A stretch of DNA of 64,000 nucleotides from the NCBI GenBank assembly GCA_963789495.1, contig CAWBLP010000021.1:1-64000 (forward strand), read 5' to 3'. The notes beneath the pieces were generated by a model. The model saw nothing but the letters and a program-made list of their open reading frames with translations, ran no database searches and was not told the origin of the DNA. Shown here one piece after another: positions 50,745-57,421 of this stretch. A program made the translations under genes and the position numbers. Numbering within the stretch: position 1 is the first letter of the stretch; every line of letters begins with the position of its first letter. The DNA is from CAWBLP01 sp963789495. Lineage in GTDB: Bacteria; Pseudomonadota; Alphaproteobacteria; Acetobacterales; Acetobacteraceae.

Positions 50745-51202
50745 CAGTGACCTCCCGCCGCGGGAGGCGGCTCGCCATTCGGCGACTGCGGCTGAGTGCT
50801 GCCCAGCAGCGGTCGCGGCTTGCCTTGCCACAACCGATCCACCGCGTCGGCGCCGGTCTTCCAGCCTGGTCCGCTTGTGCCCTGGCCGCGGATCAGGTCA
50901 TGCGGGTCCACCGCCATCGCAGCAATATTGCCGGCGTTGACCCCTTCCGGCTGCCACATGCCGGGCCGCCGATACGGATCGATCGTGGCGCAGCCGGCCA
51001 GCACAGCGAGCGCTGGCCAGAGGAGCGCTGGCCAGACGATGCGCGGCCAGACGATGCGCGGCCAGACGATGCGTGGCCAGACGATGCGTGGCCCGACGAT
51101 GCGTGGCCCGACGATGCGTGGCCCGACGATGCGTGGCCCGACGATGCGTGGCCCGACGATGCGTGGCCCGACGAAGCGTGGCGAAAGTCGAGATCTTGTC
51201 AT
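50744..51202 (-). CDS. Short CpaD-like pilus lipoprotein with a repeat-built signal peptide
   Basis: 152 residues. The start at 51202 overlaps the cpaC stop (ATGA). The lipobox LAVLAGC ends near residue 71. Everything before it after the first ten residues is a run of pentapeptides: VGPRI six times, VWPRI three times, then VWPAL and LWPAL. The mature part, YRRPGMWQPEGVNAGNIAAMAVDPHDLIRG, matches the C-terminal region of CpaD proteins, but the rest of CpaD is absent. It should be a lipid-anchored helper of the CpaC secretin. The signal region is about three times the normal length. Confidence 0.75.
   Translation of the reverse strand: MTRSRLSPRFVGPRIVGPRIVGPRIVGPRIVGPRIVGPRIVWPRIVWPRIVWPRIVWPALLWPALAVLAGCATIDPYRRPGMWQPEGVNAGNIAAMAVDPHDLIRGQGTSGPGWKTGADAVDRLWQGKPRPLLGSTQPQSPNGEPPPAAGGH
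51001..51180. repeat. 15-nt tandem repeat array in the cpaD-like leader
   Basis: Twelve head-to-tail 15-base units: six of GCCCGACGATGCGTG type (one with an A for T), four of GCCAGACGATGCG(C/T)G type and two degenerate. The total is exactly 180 bases. In the minus-strand gene each unit encodes one pentapeptide of the signal region, so changes in copy number keep the frame. Confidence 0.95.
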
Positions 51203-52788
51203 TGCACGATGAACCCTGCATCGCCGGGAATGCGCGCGGTGACGCCGGGGCGGTCGCGACCGATCTGCCGCAGCTCCAGCACGCGCTCGAAATCGGTCGG
51301 TGGCCGGAAGGTTTCGCCAGGCGTGTGCAGGGCTTGCGGGTCGTCCATCGGGCGCACGACGTACGGCGTGACGACGACGACCAGCTCGGTTTCCTGGCGC
51401 TGGAAACTGTCGGAGCGGAACAGCGCGCCGAGGATCGGGATCTCGCCCAGCCCGGGAACGGCCGATCCGTCATGGGTGATGGCATCCTGCAGCAGCCCCG
51501 CGATCGCGAAGCTCTGGCCGCTGCCCAGTTCCACCGTCGTCTCGGCGCGGCGGACGGTCAGCGCCGGGATTTGCAGGCTGGTGTTGCCGGCGGTGAGCTG
51601 CACCGCGCCCTGGGTGGTAAGCTGGCTGACCTCGGGGCGGACATGCAGGTTGATCCGTCCGCCGGCGAGGACCGTCGGCACGAAGGTGAGCTGCACGCCG
51701 TATTGCTTGAACTCGATGGTGACCTGGTTGTTCTGCTGGCCGACCGGGATGGGGAACTCGCCGCCGGCGAGGAAGCTGGCGGGTTGGCCGCTCATCGCGG
51801 TCAGATTGGGCTCCGCCAGGATGCGGGCCAGATGGTCCTGGGCCAGGGCGTCGACGATGCCGTTGACATCCGGCGTGCCGAGCCGGAGCCGGCTGGCGGT
51901 GGCCCCGGTGAGCGTGCCGGCCAGGGTGTTGGCGGTGGCGAAGCTCATCGAGAAGCGGCCGATCGAGCCCAGCGCCTGCCAGTTGATGCCGATATCGCGG
52001 GCGACGCTGCGCGACATTTCCACCAGGCGCACCCGCAGCAGCACCTGGACCGAGGACAGTACGCCGAGCTGATCTTCCATGGTGTCGCCTTCGGCGAGGT
52101 AGCTGCGGGCGATGGCGAGGGTTCGGCTCGCTTCCTCCGGCGTGGCGACCTGGCCGCTGACGATCAGGCCCTTGGGCTTCGGGCGGATCCGGATGTGCCG
52201 GCCGGGCAGGGCGCGCAGGGCCTCGGCTTCGGCCTGGGAGGCGATGAAGTTGGACGGGCGCACGGTGACCTGTGCGTCCAGCAGCGCGTTGCCGGCGACA
52301 TCCACCGCGACCACGTTGGTGCGGCCCGGACCGACGCCGAACAGGAACAGCGTGCCGGCATTGGCCGGATGCACCTCGGCCACCTTGGGGTCGGCCACGA
52401 AGACGCTGGCGGCGGGCGCGCCCAGCCGCAGCAATTTGCCGCCGCCGGTCTCCAACTCCAGCCGCCGGGCTGCGGGATCGCTGGCTGGTGAGGCTGGTGA
52501 GGCTGGTGCGGCTGACGCGGCTGGTGCTGCGAGGGCGCTTGGGGTGAGGACAGGCGGCCCCAGGGCGCCAAGGATCAGGGCGCCAATGCCAAGTGCGCCG
52601 ACTACCAGGGCGCCTCGGGCCAGGGTGCCAAGCGCCAGAACGCCGAGGCGGAGGATGCCAAGGCCAGGGATGCCAAGGCTCGGGATGCCAAGGCGGGGGA
52701 CGCCGGGACCTGGGGCCAGCTTCGGCAGTGCGAGCCCGATGCGGCGTAGCGCGGTGGTCAGGCGGACCGTCGTCAGGCGTGGCACCAT
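51199..52788 (-). CDS. cpaC: Tad pilus outer-membrane secretin CpaC/RcpA
   Basis: 529 residues from the ATG at 52788, which overlaps the cpaB stop by one base; AAGGAG lies 11 bases upstream. After the signal region come an N-terminal pilus domain (SVFVADPKVAEVHPANAGTLFLFGVGPGRTNVVAVD), a BON-like part (KGLIVSGQVATPEEASRTLAIA) and a secretin domain (FVPTVLAGGRINLHVRPEVSQL, QSFAIAGLLQD). It forms the outer-membrane channel for the pilus. The first 90 residues include a repeat-derived hydrophobic stretch (LGIPSLGIPGLGILRLGVLALG) before the predicted cleavage near ALAAPAASA. Confidence 0.93.
   Translation of the reverse strand: MVPRLTTVRLTTALRRIGLALPKLAPGPGVPRLGIPSLGIPGLGILRLGVLALGTLARGALVVGALGIGALILGALGPPVLTPSALAAPAASAAPASPASPASDPAARRLELETGGGKLLRLGAPAASVFVADPKVAEVHPANAGTLFLFGVGPGRTNVVAVDVAGNALLDAQVTVRPSNFIASQAEAEALRALPGRHIRIRPKPKGLIVSGQVATPEEASRTLAIARSYLAEGDTMEDQLGVLSSVQVLLRVRLVEMSRSVARDIGINWQALGSIGRFSMSFATANTLAGTLTGATASRLRLGTPDVNGIVDALAQDHLARILAEPNLTAMSGQPASFLAGGEFPIPVGQQNNQVTIEFKQYGVQLTFVPTVLAGGRINLHVRPEVSQLTTQGAVQLTAGNTSLQIPALTVRRAETTVELGSGQSFAIAGLLQDAITHDGSAVPGLGEIPILGALFRSDSFQRQETELVVVVTPYVVRPMDDPQALHTPGETFRPPTDFERVLELRQIGRDRPGVTARIPGDAGFIVQ
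52554..52703. repeat. Diverged 15-nt tandem array in the cpaC leader
   Basis: Ten consecutive 15-base units with consensus CAAGGCCAGGGATGC. The units at 52659, 52674 and 52689 are closest to each other and those further into the gene have drifted. Each encodes a pentapeptide such as LGIPG, LGIPS, LGVLA or LGALG on the minus strand. The array forms much of the hydrophobic signal region of the secretin. Confidence 0.85.
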
Positions 52789-53636
52789 CAGAAGTGGAAC
52801 TCCTTGCCTTCGGCGCCGCCGCGATAGACGCGCAGGACGTTGCTGGGGGGTGCGGGCGCGCTGGTGAGGGCGCGCGATACGTCGCCGGCCCAGACCGGTG
52901 TCGTTGCGTGGGTGGTGGCGGCGGACCTGCTGGCCTGCTCGGCCGAGCGCACCGCGAGGGACAGCCGGCCTATCCGCGCCGCGACCTGGATGCGTTCGGC
53001 CTGCTGACCGGTGACTTCCAGGGTGACGGTGCGGGCGGTCTTGCCCTCTGCCGCGCCAGGGACGGCGCCCTGCACCAGTTGCTGGTCGATGGCGATGACC
53101 AGGGCGTTCTGCAGCACCGTCTCGGCGGCGATGCGCCGGCCCAGGGGCAGTGTTGGGTCCTCGATCGACTGGGTGAGGATCAGGTCGACATGGTCACCTG
53201 GCCAGATCAGGCCAGCGGTGCCGCTGATCGAGTTGACACCGACGGTGACGGCGCGCATGCCCGGCTGCAGCACTGCCGCCAGGAAGCCGTGATCCCCGGG
53301 CCGCATCACGTCATGGGCGCGCAGGAACTCCCCCTCGGCCAGGGACCGCCGCACCATGCCGCCGACCAGGTTGCGACGGGCGTCGGCGGCATCCGGGATC
53401 GCATCGGGATGCTGGGCGGCTTGCTCACCGGTCAGGTCCTTGGCGGTAAGGTCTTCCGCCTTCAGCAGTGTTCCGGCCCGCAGGTCGCGGGCCAGCACCA
53501 GAACGGTCTGCCGAACCGTGATTTTCGCCTGGCCGGGCGAGGCCGCACCGGGTGGATGGGAGGAGATCCAGGCGACGGTGCCGAAGCCCAGCAGGCCGAG
53601 CGCCATGAGTGCGAACAGAGCGAGGCGGAGGATCAT
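52788..53636 (-). CDS. cpaB: Tad pilus assembly protein CpaB/RcpC
   Basis: 282 residues. One N-terminal membrane helix (ALFALMALGLLGFGTVAWI), then an SAF-like domain (VLVLARDLRAGTLLKAEDLTAKDL, MVRRSLAEGEFLRAHDVM) and a RcpC-type region (GMRAVTVGVNSISGTAGLIWPGDHVDLILT). It stabilises the secretin in the periplasm. The start overlaps the prepilin peptidase end by four bases. Confidence 0.92.
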   Translation of the reverse strand: MILRLALFALMALGLLGFGTVAWISSHPPGAASPGQAKITVRQTVLVLARDLRAGTLLKAEDLTAKDLTGEQAAQHPDAIPDAADARRNLVGGMVRRSLAEGEFLRAHDVMRPGDHGFLAAVLQPGMRAVTVGVNSISGTAGLIWPGDHVDLILTQSIEDPTLPLGRRIAAETVLQNALVIAIDQQLVQGAVPGAAEGKTARTVTLEVTGQQAERIQVAARIGRLSLAVRSAEQASRSAATTHATTPVWAGDVSRALTSAPAPPSNVLRVYRGGAEGKEFHF

Positions 53637-54145
53637 GGGCGCAACAGCTCCACGATGCCGCCGGCCGCGATGGCCATGCCGTAGGGCAGGGGACCGCCGC
53701 GATGGAGGCGGAAGCGTTCGGCCCGCCAGATACGTGCGAGCAGTCCGGCGGGCCGGTCTGCTGCCGACGTGGCGATGCGGTTGCGCAGCGCCAGATAGGG
53801 CAGCGCGAGGGCGGCGCCGGACCAGGCGATCGCCACGATCGCCGGCAGGACGCGTGTGGGCGGCAAGAGCAGCGTGAGCGCGACGAGCAGTTTGAAGTCA
53901 CCGCCCCCGAGCCATCCGTTGGTCCAGATGAAGGCGACGCAGAGCGTCACCGCGGTCGCGGTGAGCAGCACCGGCGCGAGGTCGCCCCCCAGCAGGTGGA
54001 GCGCCAGGCCCAGGACGGCGAGTGCCGTCGGGATCGTATTGGGGATGGTCCGCACCGCGAGGTCGTGGAGTGCTGCGTAGCTCAGCAGCATGACGGCGGC
54101 CGGAGGGGCGAGGGCGGAGAGCCAGGGGCCGAGCGTTGCGGACAT
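53633..54145 (-). CDS. cpaA: Prepilin peptidase CpaA/TadV
   Basis: 170 residues, polytopic membrane protein. The two catalytic Asp are in AALHDLAVRTIPN and WLGGGDFKLLVAL, the second being the GxGD motif of type IV prepilin peptidases. It cleaves the Flp pre-pilin and pseudopilins. 69 bases downstream of flp. Confidence 0.93.
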   Translation of the reverse strand: MSATLGPWLSALAPPAAVMLLSYAALHDLAVRTIPNTIPTALAVLGLALHLLGGDLAPVLLTATAVTLCVAFIWTNGWLGGGDFKLLVALTLLLPPTRVLPAIVAIAWSGAALALPYLALRNRIATSAADRPAGLLARIWRAERFRLHRGGPLPYGMAIAAGGIVELLRP

Positions 54146-54177
54146 GGTGCTAGCGGCCCCATGTTGCTCGCCGGCCC

Positions 54178-54202
54178 GGAGGCGGCTTGGTGCGCCGCCT
54201 CC
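54178..54202 (-). terminator. Hairpin after flp, partial terminator or mRNA stabiliser
   Basis: GGAGGCGGC and GCCGCCTCC form a perfect 9-base-pair stem around TTGGTGC, starting 13 bases past the flp stop. Without a clear T run on the coding side, read-through is expected. It would let the pilin be made in excess over the assembly proteins. Confidence 0.5.
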
Positions 54203-54214
54203 TGGTGCGAGCCG

Positions 54215-54385
54215 TTACGGGAAGGCGATACCGCTCATCAATGTGCTGATCTTGGTTCCGAGCGTGCCGAACGCGGTGGCGACAGTTCCCACGATGACGG
54301 CAGCGATCACGGCATATTCGACCGCGGTCACGCCTCGTTTGTCCGCCTGCAGCAGGGCCCAGCCGGTTTTCAGGGATTGCAGCAT
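54215..54385 (-). CDS. flp: Flp family type IVb pilin
   Basis: 56 residues from the ATG at 54385 with AAGGAG eight bases upstream. The prepilin site is KRG/VTAVEYA: cleavage after Gly 18, Glu at +5 and Tyr at +6 of the mature protein, as in all Flp pilins. A hydrophobic helix (AVIAAVIVGTVATAFGTLG) follows. The mature pilin is about 38 residues. It is the major subunit of the Tad pilus. Confidence 0.95.
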   Translation of the reverse strand: MLQSLKTGWALLQADKRGVTAVEYAVIAAVIVGTVATAFGTLGTKISTLMSGIAFP

Positions 54386-54819
54386 GACGACGATCTCCTT
54401 TGCGAGGCTTGAGGTTGTTCGCGGGTTCCGGGGCTGATGCCTGCTTCGTCCGCTGAGGAGAAGGTGGAGCAAAAGGTTTAAGGAAGTATTGCCACTCAGA
54501 ACAAACTGCGATCCAGCATGTGAAATCCAAGTAACGATGACTATAGTATTCATGACTCGGACTATGTGTCTGGTGTCGCTCAACGCCCAGCAGGTGGTCG
54601 TCGGGGATGCGTCCGGCTGTCCGGTGAGCCGCGAGCCCGCCCGGCGCGCAGTGGTCGCTGGCCGGTCCGATAAAGTCGGGACGACGAATGCTGACGTCAC
54701 CGACCCGATCGATCGGTGCAGCAGCCACAAGAGCCGGACGGTGCGAATGAAACTGCGCCATGCGGGCGCAGACTATGCAGCCAAAGATTAACGTTCTGCC
54801 AAGCACCGAACAGGGACGG
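54386..54819 (-). other. Non-coding region upstream of flp
   Basis: 434 bases between the upstream tadE-like gene and flp. The part at 54460-54570 is the most A/T-rich stretch in the tad locus and probably contains the flp promoter: on the minus strand TATAGT occurs near 54545. No matching -35 box or CtrA/sigma-54 consensus was found with confidence. A plus-strand open frame of 100 codons has no family resemblance. Confidence 0.5.
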
Positions 54820-55401
54820 TCAGTGTTGAATGGCGAGCGAATGCGCGCTGACCAGGGTAACTGTGGGCATGAAGTCGAAGCCGGTCAGCGGATGCCAGAT
54901 GAGCCTGGCGGTGACGGTGACATGGCCGCCTGGAGCATTCGACGGGGCGAAATCCACCGCCACGTCGCACAGCCCGGCCTCATGCGCGCCCAGTACCGGC
55001 GTGACCACGGCGGTGAACCGATTGGTGACGCTGCTGGTGCTGCTGGTGGCGCTGTTCACCACGGCGTAGCGGGCCGCCTCCGCCACGCCGTTGTTCAGTG
55101 CCTGCTGCGCCAGGTACAGCAGGCCGACATCGATTACGGTGAACACGAGCATCAACAACAGACTGCTGGCAACGGCGAACTCCACGGCCGTGGCGGCGCG
55201 TCGGCTGGCCAGGCGTTTGCAGAGGGCCAGGCGTTTGCGGAGGGCCAGGCGTTTGCGGAGGGCCAGGCGTTTGCGGAGGGTCAGGCGTTTGCGGAGGGTC
55301 AGGCGTTTGCGGAGGGTCAGGCGTTTGCGGAGGGCCAGCCGTTTGTCGAGGGCCAGGCGCTTGCGGAGGACCCAGGATTTGTCGAGGGCCAGGGGTTTCA
55401 T
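54820..55401 (-). CDS. tadE: TadE-like minor pilin with repeat-built N-terminus
   Basis: 193 residues; start at 55401 overlaps the preceding stop (ATGA). The TadE/TadG core is SRRAATAVEFAVASSLLLMLVFTVIDVGLLYLAQQALNNGVAEAARYAV, with Ala/Val-Glu-Phe after the processing site. Before it, about the first 65 residues are hexapeptide repeats of LRKRLA or LRKRLT type, strongly basic, where normal TadE proteins have 10-20 residues. The pseudopilin would be cleaved by CpaA before the hydrophobic helix, removing all repeats. Confidence 0.85.
   Translation of the reverse strand: MKPLALDKSWVLRKRLALDKRLALRKRLTLRKRLTLRKRLTLRKRLALRKRLALRKRLALCKRLASRRAATAVEFAVASSLLLMLVFTVIDVGLLYLAQQALNNGVAEAARYAVVNSATSSTSSVTNRFTAVVTPVLGAHEAGLCDVAVDFAPSNAPGGHVTVTARLIWHPLTGFDFMPTVTLVSAHSLAIQH
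55207..55386. repeat. 18-nt tandem repeat array in the tadE leader
   Basis: Ten units of 18 bases with consensus GGCCAGGCGTTTGCGGAG, several copies identical and a C/T change shared by three in a row; the last two are more diverged. The total is exactly 180 bases. A partial unit runs into the start codon at 55399-55401. On the minus strand each unit encodes six residues. Confidence 0.95.
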
Positions 55402-55895
55402 CGCACGCGCACCGTCCCGGTGACGGTCAACGGAATCGCGGCGGCGAGCGGGACGCCAGGCGGCACGACCGACGCGCGTGCGATCACGGTCAGATAGGTA
55501 GCGATGGACTGCCCGGCCTGGCAGGCGGCGTTGTAGGCGATTGCCGGCGGCACCTGGGTGTAGCCGCCGCTGACACAGTAGAACGCAACTGCGGTATCGA
55601 TGGTCGCACCCGGCATCGCGGCGCCGTACGCGGTTTCCGCCGCGGCACGGGTCGCGGCCAGGTTGGCGCTGTCGGCTTCGCCCCAGTCCGCCGCACTGCC
55701 CGGATTGGCCCAGGCATAGAAGATCGCGGCCTGCAGTGCGCGATCGAGCCGGTTGACGGTGACCAGCGCCATGCCCAGGCCGATTGCGCCCAGGCAGAGC
55801 GGGATCAGCACCAGCGCAATGGCCAGCGCCGCCTCCACTGCGGCGACGCCACGGCGCTGCCGCAGGCGGCGTGACAGACTGGTGCGCGGTTTCAT
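55398..55895 (-). CDS. TadE family pilus assembly protein
   Basis: 165 residues. N-terminal RRGVAAVEAALAIALVLIPLCLGAIGLGMALVTVNRLDRALQAAIFYAW is the TadE-like processing site and helix, with Glu at +5 after the Gly. The remainder is a periplasmic domain with two Cys. Coupled by ATGA overlaps to both neighbours. Confidence 0.85.
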   Translation of the reverse strand: MKPRTSLSRRLRQRRGVAAVEAALAIALVLIPLCLGAIGLGMALVTVNRLDRALQAAIFYAWANPGSAADWGEADSANLAATRAAAETAYGAAMPGATIDTAVAFYCVSGGYTQVPPAIAYNAACQAGQSIATYLTVIARASVVPPGVPLAAAIPLTVTGTVRVR

Positions 55896-57157
55896 TGGAG
55901 CAGCGTCACCATGCCGCTGGACTGCCCGCCGCCGCCGGTCCAGTTGGCGCTGATCGACGCAGAGCCGGCGACGTGCATGGTGGCGGCCACAACGCCCATC
56001 TGGGTGTTGGGCGCCGCCACCAGATGCGCGTTATTGCTGAGGTTGAGCGCGCCGCAGGGCGCGTAGAACTGGCCGCCCATCTGCAAGGTGGACCCACCGG
56101 CCATGCTGCTGGCCGGTGCGCTGCCGGACGCAGGGCAGGTCTGCCAGACCAACATCCCCGCGGTCGGGCCGGTGGTGGGCGCGGTCATCGTCGTGGCGGT
56201 GTTGGAATAGTTGGTCCAGGAGAAGGCGCCGGGATTGGACCCGGTCAGGATGAAGCTCACGCCCGCCGCCTGGGTGATGGCGGCGTTGTTAAAGGTGAGG
56301 TTGCCGTTGACGACGTAATAGACACCCGGCTCGAACGTGTCGGTGCTGGCATTGCCGCCGATCGTCGTGTTGCCGCAGAACACGTTCGCCGCCTGGGTGA
56401 ACTGGTAGGGCGTCGCGCGCCAGGCGGTGAAGCTCGCATTGTTGTAGCTGCAACCACCGGGTTCGGGCGGCTGCGCGCCGGCGAACGGGTCGGTCTGCGC
56501 GGCCTCTCCGCTGCTGCCGGTGGGCGTCAAGGTATTGCTGCCGCTGTTGGAGTGCGCCACGCCGCCGACCGCGCCGATGCTCTGCGCGTTCAGGGTGCCG
56601 CTGTTGAGATAGATCGCGGTGGCCGCGTTGGAATTGGAGAAGATGCCGCAGCCGGTCGCGGTGATGCTGCCCATATTGTCGACCAGAATCGCCTGCGAGG
56701 CCGATCCGTTCAGCGCCAGCACGCAGGAGGTCTGCTGCACGATCAGCCCCGACCGGGCGGTCGCGTGCAGCGTCGGTGGGCTCACGCCAACGGCGCGGCT
56801 GAAATAGCTGTCGGCGAGACTGGTGAAGGTCACCGTCACGCTCGACCAGTCCACCGCCACGTCGATGGTCGGAAGCGGATCGAGCGTGCCGATCCAGCTG
56901 TTGCCGGAGACGGCGTCGAATTCGGCCATGGCGGCGACGCGGAAATCCTCCGCGGAGGCGGTTTGCGCCGACAGCAGCCGCCCGGCACCCATGGCTGCGG
57001 CATCCGTCGCCAGTTGCAGGCGGATCGATTCACGCTGCCAGACGCCGTAGTCGATCCCCAGACCGGAGGCGGCGAGCACGACCGGCATCATCACCGCCAT
57101 CATGATCGCCACGGCCCCGCGACGGCGACGCAGGGCCGTCCGGCCTCGATGCGACAT
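55892..57157 (-). CDS. TadG-like pilus protein (Flp pilus-assembly TadE/G type)
   Basis: 421 residues from the ATG at 57157, which has GGAGG five bases upstream; an ATG 12 bases earlier is possible. The N-terminal RRRRGAVAIMMAVMMPVVLAASGLGIDYGVWQRESIRLQLATDAAAMGAGR is the conserved TadG helix and following segment. The rest is a long Ser/Thr/Asn/Gly-rich extracytoplasmic region without a clear von Willebrand domain, containing several Cys. First gene of the tad locus on this strand. Confidence 0.82.
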   Translation of the reverse strand: MSHRGRTALRRRRGAVAIMMAVMMPVVLAASGLGIDYGVWQRESIRLQLATDAAAMGAGRLLSAQTASAEDFRVAAMAEFDAVSGNSWIGTLDPLPTIDVAVDWSSVTVTFTSLADSYFSRAVGVSPPTLHATARSGLIVQQTSCVLALNGSASQAILVDNMGSITATGCGIFSNSNAATAIYLNSGTLNAQSIGAVGGVAHSNSGSNTLTPTGSSGEAAQTDPFAGAQPPEPGGCSYNNASFTAWRATPYQFTQAANVFCGNTTIGGNASTDTFEPGVYYVVNGNLTFNNAAITQAAGVSFILTGSNPGAFSWTNYSNTATTMTAPTTGPTAGMLVWQTCPASGSAPASSMAGGSTLQMGGQFYAPCGALNLSNNAHLVAAPNTQMGVVAATMHVAGSASISANWTGGGGQSSGMVTLLQ

Positions 57158-57421
57158 GGGCGCCTCCATTCGCGCCGCTCAACGCAGCCAAACAACTCAA
57201 CGCTGCATGTGTTAGTCCCACAGTGGTTACTTTGCCGCTAATGGGGCCGCTAATAGGGCCGCACATCATCGACACGACTACAGTGCACGGGCACGCGCGG
57301 CCGGCGGTCCGTCCGGCTGCATGCGCCTGCATTCGGGCTCGGGCGGTGCCGGGGATTTCGGGCCGGCGGCGAAACCGGGCATGATGGCGGCCAGGGATCA
57401 AACAGTCCGGAGGTCACGGTC
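57158..57421. promoter_or_regulatory. Divergent promoter region of the tad locus and the CoA-transferase
   Basis: 264 bases. Two direct 12-base repeats GCCGCTAAT(G/A)GG lie back to back at 57234-57257, about 80 bases before the first tad gene, and could bind a regulator. No consensus promoter was fixed. Confidence 0.45.

Noticed and set aside
51001..51180. CRISPR array
   Set aside because: The units are 15 bases and directly adjacent, with no spacers. It is a coding minisatellite.
50708..52491. Long plus-strand open frames opposite cpaC and cpaD, including repeats of WPDDA and RRCVA
   Set aside because: They are shadows of the repeat array. The minus strand has the recognised secretin and lipoprotein with overlapping starts and stops.
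54480..54560. Sigma-54 or CtrA site for flp
   Set aside because: Sequences such as TGGCA and a single TTAA are present, but neither full consensus with correct spacing could be found.
54489..54791. 100-codon plus-strand open frame upstream of flp
   Set aside because: No ribosome site, no family resemblance, and it covers the region that should hold the flp promoter.
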